From Sporosarcina sp. P2 (GTDB lineage Bacteria; Bacillota; Bacilli; Bacillales_A; Planococcaceae): 64,000 bases of DNA. The notes under the pieces were generated by a model that saw only the letters and a program-made list of their open reading frames with translations, searched no databases and had not been told where the DNA came from. Positions 46,776-55,312 of the stretch are shown here, piece after piece. Both the position numbers and the translations under genes were made by a program. The stretch covers positions 29,813 through 93,812 of the forward strand of contig NZ_PDYY01000014.1 of the NCBI RefSeq assembly GCF_002743255.1, in the 5' to 3' direction. Position 1 is the first letter of the stretch; each line of letters begins with the position of its first letter.

Positions 46776-47749
46776 GCCTCACTCCTCGTTGTTTGGCGAA
46801 TAAGCAACTCTGCCGGAATTAGTACTTCACGCTCCGTCAACTCTTGCCCTTCAATTAATTTAATCAACATCCTCGCCGCCATCGCACCAATTCTATATAA
46901 GTCCTGCGCTACCGTCGTCAAGCCTGGCGTTAATTGGCTCGCAAGCATCGTTCCGTCATATCCAACGATTTGAAGCTGACTGGGTACATGAATACCTGCT
47001 GAATATGCAGCTTTCATTGCGCCTGCTGCCGTCACATCACTGCTCGCAAAAATTCCGTCAATCGATACTTCTGCCAATACCTTTTTCACCATGGTCTCCG
47101 CTACATCAAACTGGAATGGACATTCAATAATATGTGTATGTATATTTTCCCCCTTCACCGCATCATTGAACCCAGCAAATCGATCATCTGCAGGACCTAA
47201 TCCGGAAGGCCCCCGCATACAAAGAATGTTTGTACAGCCGCTATCCAATAAATGCGTCGTTCCTATCCGAGCACCTTCTCGGTTATCCGTCGCAATATAC
47301 GGTATCGATGAATGAATTCTCCGGTCAATTGCGACAATGGGAATATCCAGCCCTATATAATGTTCCGCTTCCGCATGACTCGTCGCGACAATGAAACCCG
47401 CCACATATTTCTGTTGCAACGTCTTCACATAATTTATTTCCTTCTCCAAATCTTCATCCGAGTTACACAAAATCACCGTGTATCCGTATGCCAACGCAAC
47501 ATCTTCAATTGCACGCGCCAGTTCCGGGAAAAACGGATTGACGATATCCGGAACAATCAAGCCAATAAAAGTAGATTGTTTCGTACTAAGCGAACGCGCA
47601 ATCATACTCGGCTGATAGTTCAACTCTTCAACCGCCTGTGCAATCACGCGTTTCGCCTCATCACTTATGTATCCTTTATTATTCAAATAGCGTGAAACAG
47701 TCGCTACTGAAACCCCAGCAGCTTTAGCCACATCCCGTATATTTGCCAA
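46772..47749 (-). CDS. rbsR: LacI-family ribose repressor
   Basis: A 325-residue repressor. HTH at the N-terminus (NIRDVAKAAGVSVATVSRYLN) split here as NIRDVAKAAG and VSVATVSRYLN, then hinge residues NYQPSMIARSL and a periplasmic-binding-like effector domain. First gene of the operon it should control; an 18-20-bp LacI-type operator lies in its promoter. Confidence 0.93.
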   Translation of the reverse strand: MANIRDVAKAAGVSVATVSRYLNNKGYISDEAKRVIAQAVEELNYQPSMIARSLSTKQSTFIGLIVPDIVNPFFPELARAIEDVALAYGYTVILCNSDEDLEKEINYVKTLQQKYVAGFIVATSHAEAEHYIGLDIPIVAIDRRIHSSIPYIATDNREGARIGTTHLLDSGCTNILCMRGPSGLGPADDRFAGFNDAVKGENIHTHIIECPFQFDVAETMVKKVLAEVSIDGIFASSDVTAAGAMKAAYSAGIHVPSQLQIVGYDGTMLASQLTPGLTTVAQDLYRIGAMAARMLIKLIEGQELTEREVLIPAELLIRQTTRSEA

Positions 47750-47772
47750 CTATTTCACCTACATTCTGTTCT

Positions 47773-47792
47773 ATGTGGTACCGGTTACACAT
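47773..47792 (-). promoter_or_regulatory. RbsR (LacI-type) operator
   Basis: ATGTGGTACCGGTTACACAT, a 20-bp near-perfect dyad (8 of 10 half-site bases match) with the central CCGG of LacI/CcpA-family operators, placed directly downstream of the -10 box so that binding would block initiation. Confidence 0.75.
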
Positions 47793-47793
47793 A

Positions 47794-47823
47794 ATGATAA
47801 CAGACGGAGTTTTTTAGTGTCAA
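47794..47823 (-). promoter_or_regulatory. SigA-type promoter of the rbs operon
   Basis: On the minus strand TTGACA (47818-47823), 18-base spacer, TATCAT (47794-47799), overlapping the edge of the operator at 47773-47792 and about 45 bases before rbsR. Confidence 0.7.
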
Positions 47824-47855
47824 TAGAGAAGTAATTTTGGCTTCGGGCGTGGTTT

Positions 47856-48044
47856 ATTGAGCGAATATTGGGTTAGATAGAGCGAGCGTTGGGGTGAATT
47901 GAGCGGGTGGCGCGGGCCATAGAGCAGGTGTTGGGGTGGAATGAGCGGATAGCGCGGGTGATAGATCACTTAAGCCGGCACATTGAGTGCGCGCGGACAT
48001 TGATTGAGCAGATAGCACGGGCAATAGAGCGCCTAAGCAAACCT
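47856..48044 (+). repeat. 21-bp periodic array A4 with mixed GAGCG and GCGCGG cores, 9 units
   Basis: Nine 21-bp units with cores ATTGAGCG, ATAGAGCG and decayed forms (AGAGCAGG, AGATCACT, TTGAGTGC). Several spacers contain GGCGCGGG, AGCGCGGG or GCGCGGAC, i.e. the family B core. It lies between the rbs promoter and the GRAM-like gene, and is not preceded by a terminator. Confidence 0.8.
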
Positions 48045-48122
48045 AGATGTCTTGTCTATACATATCTATAGAGGTAAAATGAAAATAGAGTCATAGATAA
48101 AATCCATAGAGGAGAGATCTGC

Positions 48123-48443
48123 ATGACGAATTCTCAGGAAAACGAAAAAGTTCAATATGAATTACCTGTGGACTTGCGTAAAAGTATAGATTACGTCAGT
48201 GGAAACTTATTTATCACCAATCAGCGTTTCATTTTCCAGCCACGCAATATGCATTTCCAACGAGATATTTTGGAATTCAATATTGCCGACATCAATAATA
48301 TTGATTCTTCCTACGTGTTAGGTATTGTGCCGAATGGAATTACGGTTGAGTTAAAAGATGGAACTCTGCATACATTTGTTTTAGAGAGTTCACTATTTGT
48401 GAAATGCGATGAGATTATCAAGACCGTTTGGGATTTGATGTAA
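48123..48443 (+). CDS. GRAM/PH-like domain protein
   Basis: A 106-residue cytoplasmic protein with the GRAM/bacterial-PH-type pattern GNLFITNQRFIFQP, then ILEFNIADINNI, GITVELKDGTLHTFVL and a C-terminal helix. Such domains in bacteria are usually of unknown role, possibly membrane- or stress-linked. AGAGGAGAG lies 7 bases before the ATG. Monocistronic, ending at the terminator at 48457. Confidence 0.7.
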   Translation: MTNSQENEKVQYELPVDLRKSIDYVSGNLFITNQRFIFQPRNMHFQRDILEFNIADINNIDSSYVLGIVPNGITVELKDGTLHTFVLESSLFVKCDEIIKTVWDLM

Positions 48444-48456
48444 ATAGAATGAAGAT

Positions 48457-48493
48457 TGAAAGAGCGGTTCGAATAGGTGAACTGCTCTTTTTG
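48457..48493 (+). terminator. Intrinsic terminator after the GRAM-like gene
   Basis: Stem AAAGAGCGGTTC / GAACTGCTCTTT with a short loop, followed by a T-run. Array B1 begins about 20 bases later. Confidence 0.82.
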
Positions 48494-48512
48494 TTGAGCC
48501 GATTATGCATAA

Positions 48513-48650
48513 TAGCGCGGTATTAGACTAGTTTGGCGCGGTGTTATTCAACAGTAGCGCGGTCTTAGTGCCTAATGGCGCTTTTCTTCTTTAACATGGC
48601 GCGATTAACTCATAAGTTAGCGCTATCTTCAGCCTTAATAGCGCGGCTGA
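48513..48650 (+). repeat. 21-bp periodic array B1 (GCGCGG family), 7 cores
   Basis: Seven cores TAGCGCGG / TGGCGCGG (some decayed to GGCGCTTT or AGCGCTAT) at exactly 21-bp spacing, with unrelated 13-base spacers. An imperfect GAGCC core sits one period upstream (48492-48512). Same orientation as the gene ending at 48443. Confidence 0.88.
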
Positions 48651-48702
48651 ATACTTATTTCTACGTTCATTACACAGAAGAAAAGATACTTATAATTAAT
48701 TT

Positions 48703-49686
48703 TTAGCTATGGATGAATTCATTCGTGAGGAGAATATCGGATGAAATACGATAAACTGCTGCGCGACCGCTTCCAGTAACACTAGTATTTGGTGTAGTCA
48801 GAAGACGGCGAGCAGTGTGTCGACTATTTATGGATAGAAATTGGCGTAGTTGATTATTTGTTATATGGGGTCCAAAAATACAATACCAATCTTGTAGTGC
48901 AGGAAAGTGAGCTTTGAGATCACGATGACCACAATGAAGGCATCTCCACGTTTTTGACAGCCAAGTCATTTGGGAGTGCTGACAAGACGTACAAAAAACA
49001 CCAGACTGTATATCAGACAAACTTACTTCATACTTCTTATAGAGTGGATATGGTTGAAAAGCTCGATGATGGGTTTTGAGTTGATGAGCTAGTTGACGAA
49101 TTTCTTCATTAGATAAAATAGTTTGTTGATTTACCAACCTCCTCAATCTATTGGGCACTTCATAAGCAAACACTACTTTGTCGGTTGCCAAATTCTCGAT
49201 AACAATTTCATTTTGATAAGCGAGAACTACAAAATCCAGAAGCGGTAACTCGATATCATGATCTTTCAACCACCGTGTCAAAAAATACTTTTTTCTTTCC
49301 AACTCTTCTATTGGACTTTTCAAAACCAAACGATTGCCACTCAACTCTTCTTTAATAAACTGAGTAGGATTCTGTGTAATAAAAAGTTTACCGGCCATGT
49401 TTTTCACTTCAAAAACTATAATGGCACTCGGTGTTATTAATAGCGAATCGATTTGAAAATATACGTGATCATGCTGAAGATATAGATCATGAAGAATGGC
49501 ATACGGATAATCTGGTTTAAACTCCCGCATCTGATAATCGAAATCTCTTTCACCACCAAACCCAGCTTGGCTGTTGTAACAGTCCTTCTGTAACTTCAAA
49601 AAGTTCGGATGGTTAGGACGTAGCCTCTTTAGCAACAATTGCTGACCAACTAAAATTTCAGGAACTTTCCTTTGCTTATAAATCAA
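48703..49686 (-). CDS. NERD-domain (nuclease-related) protein with zinc finger
   Basis: A 327-residue protein. NERD domain at about 38-150: GERDFDYQM, then the nuclease-like QIDSLLITPSAIIVFEVKN with Asp, Glu and Lys in restriction-endonuclease-like order. A C-terminal zinc finger (CTSCQHS... CLHCGH near 220-245) and a short DNA-binding-like tail follow. Start is TTG at 49686 with AAGGGGG 9 bases upstream. Monocistronic. NERD proteins are linked to DNA processing or defence by their fold, but the function is unproven and no defence partners are adjacent. About 300 bases upstream hold nothing I recognise. Confidence 0.8.
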   Translation of the reverse strand: MIYKQRKVPEILVGQQLLLKRLRPNHPNFLKLQKDCYNSQAGFGGERDFDYQMREFKPDYPYAILHDLYLQHDHVYFQIDSLLITPSAIIVFEVKNMAGKLFITQNPTQFIKEELSGNRLVLKSPIEELERKKYFLTRWLKDHDIELPLLDFVVLAYQNEIVIENLATDKVVFAYEVPNRLRRLVNQQTILSNEEIRQLAHQLKTHHRAFQPYPLYKKYEVSLSDIQSGVFCTSCQHSQMTWLSKTWRCLHCGHRDLKAHFPALQDWYCIFGPHITNNQLRQFLSINSRHTARRLLTTPNTSVTGSGRAAVYRISSDILLTNEFIHS

Positions 49687-49985
49687 TACAAATTACCCCC
49701 TTTTTTGTTCCTATAAGTATAACAAGGAGGTAACCATTTGAGAACATCTGTGTGTTTTTTGAATTTCAGTGTTAAATTGAGGGGCACTTTTCAATTCTAC
49801 TAGCATTTTGGGTAATGAAATTGAAAAGTTGAGTTGAAATGTATTCATGTAACGCCATATTTGATGAAAATAAATATGTTGACCTGACGAAATAGTGAAC
49901 TTTCCTCATTTTTGCTGGCCATTTATGACGTGGCACTTGAATGGGACATCAAAACAAGTAGAACTTTCAATGATAGGTAGCTGAA

Positions 49986-50161
49986 TAGCGCGATGTGGCA
50001 TGACTTTGGCGCGGTTTCAAGCGGCAATAGCGCGGTGTGGCATGACTTTGGCGCGGTTTATAGCGGCAATGGCGCGATGTTGGACGACTTTAGCGCGGTC
50101 TAGACTGCTAATAGCGCGGTCCTCCTCAAGTTTGGCGCGGTTTACGCTCCGAATAGCGCGG
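49986..50161 (+). repeat. 21-bp periodic array B2 (GCGCGG family), 9 cores
   Basis: Nine cores T(A/G)GCGCGG at exactly 21-bp spacing. Together with the following pyrimidine-rich stretch and AAAAAGACTGCACCAAG-type tail (to about 50246) it is a diverged copy of the segment 50272-50498. Confidence 0.9.
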
Positions 50162-50271
50162 TCCGTCCCCGTCCACCCAATCCCTCTCCCGCCACCTCCC
50201 CAAACCACACAAAAAGACTGCACCAAGAAGCCGTCACAACGAGTAAAAATCTACAATCATAAAGCAGTCCA

Positions 50272-50405
50272 TAGCGCGATGATGGATGACTTTGGCGTGG
50301 TTCATAGCGTCAATAGCGCGATGTTTTACGACTTCAGCGCGGTCTAAACTGCTAATAGCGCGGTCTTCCTCAACTTTCGCGCGGTTTACGCTCCGAATAG
50401 CGCGG
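50272..50405 (+). repeat. 21-bp periodic array B3 (GCGCGG family), 7 cores
   Basis: Seven cores at 21-bp spacing. Spacers match those of B2 in order (TTTACGCTCCGAA, TCTAAACTGCTAA and others), and the segment continues into the same pyrimidine tract and half-hairpin, so B2 and B3 arose by segmental duplication that included part of the YhgE-gene terminator. Confidence 0.9.
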
Positions 50406-50464
50406 TCCTTCCCCATACTCCCACTCCCACTGCGTCCCCCTCCCCCGCCACCTCCCCAAACCCC

Positions 50465-50522
50465 AAAAAAGACTGCACCAAGAAGCCGTCACAACTAACA
50501 TGACCCCCAGCGCAGTCTTTCT
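50465..50522 (-). terminator. Terminator of the YhgE gene
   Basis: Minus-strand stem AAAGACTGC / GCAGTCTTT enclosing a 40-base loop and followed by T-rich sequence, 14 bases past the stop at 50536. Confidence 0.65.
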
Positions 50523-50535
50523 ATCTACCTATTCA

Positions 50536-53500
50536 TCACATCACAATATTGCTCTCCTTCGCCTTCTCCATAAACTTATCACTCGATTTATTGAAAAACT
50601 TCTTCAATCCAAGCCCAACACCTAACGCCAATGCGAAATAGATAAGTAAATAAAGAATTTGTTTCAACGCGACTCCCCAGATTATCCCACCAATAGATTC
50701 ACGCAATAAGGTGATCGCATGCGTAAATGGCATAAATGCAGAAATTTGTTGGAAGAACTCAGGTGCCATTTGAATGGGGAATGTGCCCCCTGATGCACCG
50801 AGTTGCATGACCATTAAAATGATCGCAATGACTTTCCCGGTGTTTCCAAATACGGACACGAGTGTGTAGACGATGGTAACGAATACGACGCTGATCAGTA
50901 CACCGAATAATACAAATGGCAACTTGTTGACGACGTAGACATTCATGATGAATAACTCACCGAGCGTGACGATCAATGATTGAATCGTGCCAATCCCAAC
51001 GAATATAATCAATCGTCCAAGATATGTTTGATAGTTTTTAAATCGTGTCTTCTCTCGAATGTCGACTTTCAACGTGGATACCATCAACAACGCACCGACC
51101 CACAATGAAAGTGTCGTGTAGAACGGGCTCATGGCTGAACCGTAGTTTGGAATCGGATATAACGCATGTTCATTCAAGACGACGGGTTCAGCGAGAAACT
51201 TACTGACGCCTGTTGGGTCCGTTGAGAGAACATCCAATAATCTATCCAAGTCTCCGTCTTCTTCTAACTTGCGGATCTTTTCTGCCAACTTTTCAATTGT
51301 GTCTCGTGCTTCTGGGAATTGTTGTTGCACTTTCGCCAAATCTTTTTTGCCAAGTGCCACGCCTTCTTCTGCCTTTTCAAGCGCAGTCCGCAGACGTGGA
51401 ATCCGTCCGTTTACTTCATCCAATACGTCGGATACATCATACAATGCATTCGTTGCATCACGGATCGCGGATTTATACTTTCTCGTCAAATCACTATTGA
51501 CGAAATCGATAGCCTCTCCAACTGAACGATCCAATTCTCCCGATACACGATTGACTTCAGCCAAATGCTTTTTGCCGTTCGCTTTCGATTCATTGATTCG
51601 ACCCACTAAGCCGTCCACGGATGAATGGGCAGATGTCAGACTATCTTGAACCGTTTTGATTCGTTCGATTTCATTGGACAGTGTATCCGAATGAATGAAT
51701 TTCCCAAGATCCGTTAATCCGTTTTGGATGGAGCCAATTGCTGTAAGTCCGTTATCGATTCGGTCAACCATCGTTTGAAGTACACTAATCGTCACCTTGG
51801 GATCTTCCGCTGTTTCTAGCAATCCAGCAAGTTTCTCATCAATTTCTGTCTTTGAGGCTTGAAGTTCATTGAACCGATCGCGAAGTCCTTCATCGAAAGT
51901 TTGTAGTTGTTCCATAGCATCTTGAATTGCTTTTTGGCTATTCGCATCGAATTGATTGCGTGCATCGACAATCTTTTGCTGACTTGCCTGTAGCTGTCCG
52001 TTTAGTTGATTCAACAACTCAAGGCTCGGTTTCTCTCCTCTATTGATAGCAGCTTGCACTTTATCAATGGCTTGTTTGGTCGACGATAATTGATCCCGTA
52101 ACGCGATGAATCTCTGTTGCAGACCGTCAAGTTTGTCACTGCCTGTCACTTTACTTGCAGCTTCTAAAACAGAAATGACTGTATCCATTTTACCAATCTG
52201 ACTTTCTATCGCAGTAGACATAGTGTCGAGTTGCTCCTGGTATTTACTGAAGTCAATAGATTCACGCTTACTGATTAAGCTTTGAACGACTTTCTGTGCA
52301 TTGCTGTTTATTTCAGTCGCGCGATCTAATATGCTCGTCATATTTACGGAAAGCTCATTCAACTGCTTCATGAGCTTTTGAGTTTGCGGTGATAATACAT
52401 TTTCGTAATTACCTTTGATTTTTTCCATATCTTCAGCGAGTTTGTCCGACAACGCTTGTGTTTGCGTAATTAAATCAGTCGCTGGATTGTTACCGCTCTG
52501 CAAAGTAGAAATGATCGTTTCCAAATTCTTTTTCAGACGGTTTAAATCTGTGACGCTATCATTCAAAGTACTTTGCAAATCTTTAATATTTGTAGAGTCT
52601 TTGAGATTCTGATCTTGTTTTTTCAAATAATCGTAAATATCATCTAAACGCGCATTCGTATCTTCCAACTTGCCTTGCTTATCACGTAGCGAATCGACAA
52701 TACGATCGACGTCTTCCCCTTTGCCTGACAGTTCGCTCGTCAAATTAGGTACTTTGCGAAATGCCGTCTGTGCACTCTCCAAGTTAGACGTAATGACGCG
52801 CAATGTGTGATCCACAGCCTTTTCATTCTCTTGCAACTTATTGATCAGGCGTGCGTTCAACTTTTTCGCATTGGCATGCACGGTATTGACATCGTCCAGC
52901 ACGACATCTACGCGGTCGATAGATGAATCGGCAAAATCCAAGCCTTTGTCTACCATCTGCAATTTCGAATAAATTTCAGGAATGTCATACTCCAATTGAT
53001 AAATTAAATCCCGTAGCTTTTCGATATTCACTCGATTTCCTTCAATTTCTACTCCGAGATTATTGAATACTTTGAGGACTGCTTCATTCGCTTGTTCGAC
53101 AAATGTTTTATCGATATTTTCTACAATAGCAGATGCACCTTTGCCCGCTACTTTCGGGGAAATCGCATTGATTTTTTCATTAATATAATAATCCAATGAT
53201 GGTTTCTTAATATCATCGGTTACGATACTGCTTAAATTCTCTGAGAAATCTTCCGGAATGATGATCGCAGCATAGTAATCGCCGTGTTTCACGCCTTTTA
53301 ACGCTTCTTCTTTCGTTACGAATTGCCAGCCTAGATCATCGTTCTTGGTCAGCGAGACGATGACTTCATCCCCGACATTGAATTCCTTATCCTCGATTTT
53401 CGCACCTACGTCTTCACTGACGACCGCGACTTCTACGCCTTTCGTATTGGAGTAGGGATCCCACGAAGCGAGGATGTTCATCCAAGCATAAAGGGAAGGG

Positions 53501-53592
53501 AGAAACGCAATCGCCGCAATGACGACGAGTGCAGCTTTATTCTTGGAGATATTCCGGAGATCCCGTCTGACTATGAACCGAATTTTATTCAT
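50536..53592 (-). CDS. yhgE: YhgE/Pip-family membrane protein
   Basis: A 1018-residue envelope protein of the YhgE/Pip (phage-infection-protein-like) family. One N-terminal helix (AALVVIAAIAFLPSLYAW), a very long extracytoplasmic helical/coiled-coil region (about 180-760) rich in Leu/Gln/Asp, and about five C-terminal helices (from about 800) of ABC-2 permease type. Orthologues include B. subtilis YhgE and lactococcal Pip; the role may be export or lipid/ESX-related transport. A moderately good ribosome site precedes the ATG. The adjacent TetR gene points to shared control. Confidence 0.88.
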   Translation of the reverse strand: MNKIRFIVRRDLRNISKNKAALVVIAAIAFLPSLYAWMNILASWDPYSNTKGVEVAVVSEDVGAKIEDKEFNVGDEVIVSLTKNDDLGWQFVTKEEALKGVKHGDYYAAIIIPEDFSENLSSIVTDDIKKPSLDYYINEKINAISPKVAGKGASAIVENIDKTFVEQANEAVLKVFNNLGVEIEGNRVNIEKLRDLIYQLEYDIPEIYSKLQMVDKGLDFADSSIDRVDVVLDDVNTVHANAKKLNARLINKLQENEKAVDHTLRVITSNLESAQTAFRKVPNLTSELSGKGEDVDRIVDSLRDKQGKLEDTNARLDDIYDYLKKQDQNLKDSTNIKDLQSTLNDSVTDLNRLKKNLETIISTLQSGNNPATDLITQTQALSDKLAEDMEKIKGNYENVLSPQTQKLMKQLNELSVNMTSILDRATEINSNAQKVVQSLISKRESIDFSKYQEQLDTMSTAIESQIGKMDTVISVLEAASKVTGSDKLDGLQQRFIALRDQLSSTKQAIDKVQAAINRGEKPSLELLNQLNGQLQASQQKIVDARNQFDANSQKAIQDAMEQLQTFDEGLRDRFNELQASKTEIDEKLAGLLETAEDPKVTISVLQTMVDRIDNGLTAIGSIQNGLTDLGKFIHSDTLSNEIERIKTVQDSLTSAHSSVDGLVGRINESKANGKKHLAEVNRVSGELDRSVGEAIDFVNSDLTRKYKSAIRDATNALYDVSDVLDEVNGRIPRLRTALEKAEEGVALGKKDLAKVQQQFPEARDTIEKLAEKIRKLEEDGDLDRLLDVLSTDPTGVSKFLAEPVVLNEHALYPIPNYGSAMSPFYTTLSLWVGALLMVSTLKVDIREKTRFKNYQTYLGRLIIFVGIGTIQSLIVTLGELFIMNVYVVNKLPFVLFGVLISVVFVTIVYTLVSVFGNTGKVIAIILMVMQLGASGGTFPIQMAPEFFQQISAFMPFTHAITLLRESIGGIIWGVALKQILYLLIYFALALGVGLGLKKFFNKSSDKFMEKAKESNIVM

Positions 53593-53631
53593 CTAGTATA
53601 AACCCTCACTCTATATTCCGTCATTCGCACG

Positions 53632-54201
53632 TCACACTAATAAACTGGAGAAAATCGTATTGTTCAACACGTCTGTGATTTGCTTCTCCGTCAGCTGTTT
53701 GTCATGCGTTTTTGACCAATCATTAACTAGCGCTACATAAGATTTGAATAAAAGATATGCAATCAGCTCGCTATCACATGGCTTCAATTCACCTTTTGCG
53801 ACACCGCGATCAATCTTTCCAGCAATGAAATTCACTATTTCCTTCTCAATAGTAGTTAACACATCTCCTACAGCAGGTGTGCGCAACTCTTTCTCTTCTT
53901 CTATCAGTTTAATGAATAACTGATGCGTCTCGCGAAATTTCAGCAACTGCATAATACGCGCATGGGCATTCTCTTGAAAAGTCGCACCTTCTATCGCTGT
54001 CCGTTCAGAGATATCTTTCATTTCTTCAACCATTTTCCACACAATTGAATGAAATAATTCCTCTTTATTTGAGAAAAACGTATAGATCGTACCTTTTCCT
54101 ACATTCGCAATCTTCGCTACTTGATCCATCGTCGTCGCTTTATAGCCAAACATCGAAAATGATTTTTCAGCCGCCAATATGATTTCTTCTCTGCGATCCA
54201 T
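53632..54201 (-). CDS. TetR-family repressor of the YhgE operon
   Basis: A 189-residue regulator. HTH near the N-terminus: IILAAEKSFSMFGYKATTMD then VAKIANVGKGTIYTFFSNKEEL. C-terminal TetR-type ligand domain. The start at 54201 has AAAGGGAG 7 bases upstream; an in-frame ATG at 54282 would read through the operator region. It lies directly upstream of yhgE, so it probably represses itself and yhgE. Confidence 0.88.
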   Translation of the reverse strand: MDRREEIILAAEKSFSMFGYKATTMDQVAKIANVGKGTIYTFFSNKEELFHSIVWKMVEEMKDISERTAIEGATFQENAHARIMQLLKFRETHQLFIKLIEEEKELRTPAVGDVLTTIEKEIVNFIAGKIDRGVAKGELKPCDSELIAYLLFKSYVALVNDWSKTHDKQLTEKQITDVLNNTIFSSLLV

Positions 54202-54221
54202 GAAGACACTCCCTTTAAAAT

Positions 54222-54242
54222 GACCGGAATACCATTCTGGTC
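54222..54242 (-). promoter_or_regulatory. Palindromic TetR operator candidate
   Basis: 21-bp near-perfect dyad GACCGGAATACCATTCTGGTC, 20 bases upstream of the TetR start. A minus-strand TATAAT lies about 10 bases farther upstream, so bound repressor would sit at the start of transcription. Confidence 0.65.
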
Positions 54243-54365
54243 TGTTAGTCATTATATTACATAGATGACCAATTAAATGCAAGAGGTTTGCGGATTGTTA
54301 CTAGAATAGTTACTAAATTGAAGTTGACTACTTTACTAGACTATGTAACGATAAGAGTTGGATAA

Positions 54366-54445
54366 ACACTAGGGGTGCTTTAGCTGAGAAAGGCGTTCGC
54401 CTTAACCCTTGAACCTGCACTAGATAATGCTAGCGGAGGGAAGTG
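54366..54445 (+). promoter_or_regulatory. TPP (THI-box) riboswitch
   Basis: Contains the conserved GGGGTGCTTTAGCTGAGA, then ACCCTTGAACCTGCA, GATAATGC and GCGGAGGGAAGTG of the TPP aptamer, in order and with normal spacing, upstream of thiZXY. Confidence 0.95.
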
Positions 54446-54473
54446 GACATATGACGGATTTGGGCCGTACTAT

Positions 54474-54504
54474 GCAACCGCTTCGCACAGAGAAGTGGTT
54501 TTTT
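54474..54504 (+). terminator. Riboswitch attenuator hairpin
   Basis: Perfect stem AACCGCTTC / GAAGTGGTT with a 7-base loop and a T6 tract, 30 bases after the TPP aptamer and before thiZ. Expected to form when TPP is bound. Confidence 0.85.
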
Positions 54505-54541
54505 GTGTGAATTATTTGAAGAAATGAGAAGTGGTAAGAAT

Positions 54542-55312
54542 ATGACGAATAAAGTTTTAGAGTTTACGAATGTCTCTTTTCATTATCAAGCAACGAAAGC
54601 TTCGAAACCAACTGTTATTTTCGATCAAGTTGACTGGCACGTTAAAGAAGGCGAGTTCGTTAGCATCATTGGACCAAGCGGGTATGGTAAAAGCACGTTA
54701 TTCCGTCTCGTCACTGGCCTTGAGAATCCTGACAGTGGGAAGATTTCATTGAACGGAGAAGTGACAATGGGGCGGTTAGGCAAGGTCGGCTATATGCCGC
54801 AGCAAGACTTACTCATGCCGTGGCGAACGATTCTAGAAAATGTTCAATTACCAGTAGAGCTTCAAGGACGCAAACCTTCTTCCGATGAAATCATCCAACT
54901 ACTCGCTGACTTCGGACTGGCGGGAGAAGAAAACGCCTACCCTGGAAACTTATCAGGCGGGATGCGACAACGTGTGTCCTTCTTACGAACGATCCTGACC
55001 GGCTCAAATATTTTATTATTGGACGAGCCATTCAGCGCACTGGACGCAATCACGCGGCTGACGATGCAAGAGTGGCTAATCGATCAATGGCAGAAACTCG
55101 ATAAAACCATCGTCTTCATCACACATGATATCGACGAAGCGTTATTTCTATCCGATCGCATCTTTGTACTCGCTGAAAAACCGGTGCAGACGATTCGCGA
55201 AGTCATCGTGCCTCTCAGCCGACCACGCACGATGCGGGACTTGGCACGACCGGAACTGATGGAACTGAAAGAGCAACTCATCGGCGACCTTCGTTCGGAG
55301 GCGCGGCTATGA
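54542..55312 (+). CDS. thiZ: Thiamine-precursor ABC transporter ATPase
   Basis: A 256-residue ATPase: GPSGYGKST, LSGGMRQRVS and ILLLDEPFSALD, with the switch His in ITHDIDEA. The ThiXYZ system imports formylaminopyrimidine-type thiamine breakdown products for HMP salvage. The start is not fixed by the ribosome site; the ATG at 54542 gives a normal family start (MTNKVLEFTNVSF), while ATGs at 54524 and 54503 are weaker. Overlaps thiX by 4 bases. Confidence 0.88.
   Translation: MTNKVLEFTNVSFHYQATKASKPTVIFDQVDWHVKEGEFVSIIGPSGYGKSTLFRLVTGLENPDSGKISLNGEVTMGRLGKVGYMPQQDLLMPWRTILENVQLPVELQGRKPSSDEIIQLLADFGLAGEENAYPGNLSGGMRQRVSFLRTILTGSNILLLDEPFSALDAITRLTMQEWLIDQWQKLDKTIVFITHDIDEALFLSDRIFVLAEKPVQTIREVIVPLSRPRTMRDLARPELMELKEQLIGDLRSEARL

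Noticed and set aside
48703..49686. Defence island around the NERD protein
   Set aside because: No neighbouring helicase, methyltransferase or other defence gene; flanks are a GRAM-like gene, repeat arrays and yhgE.
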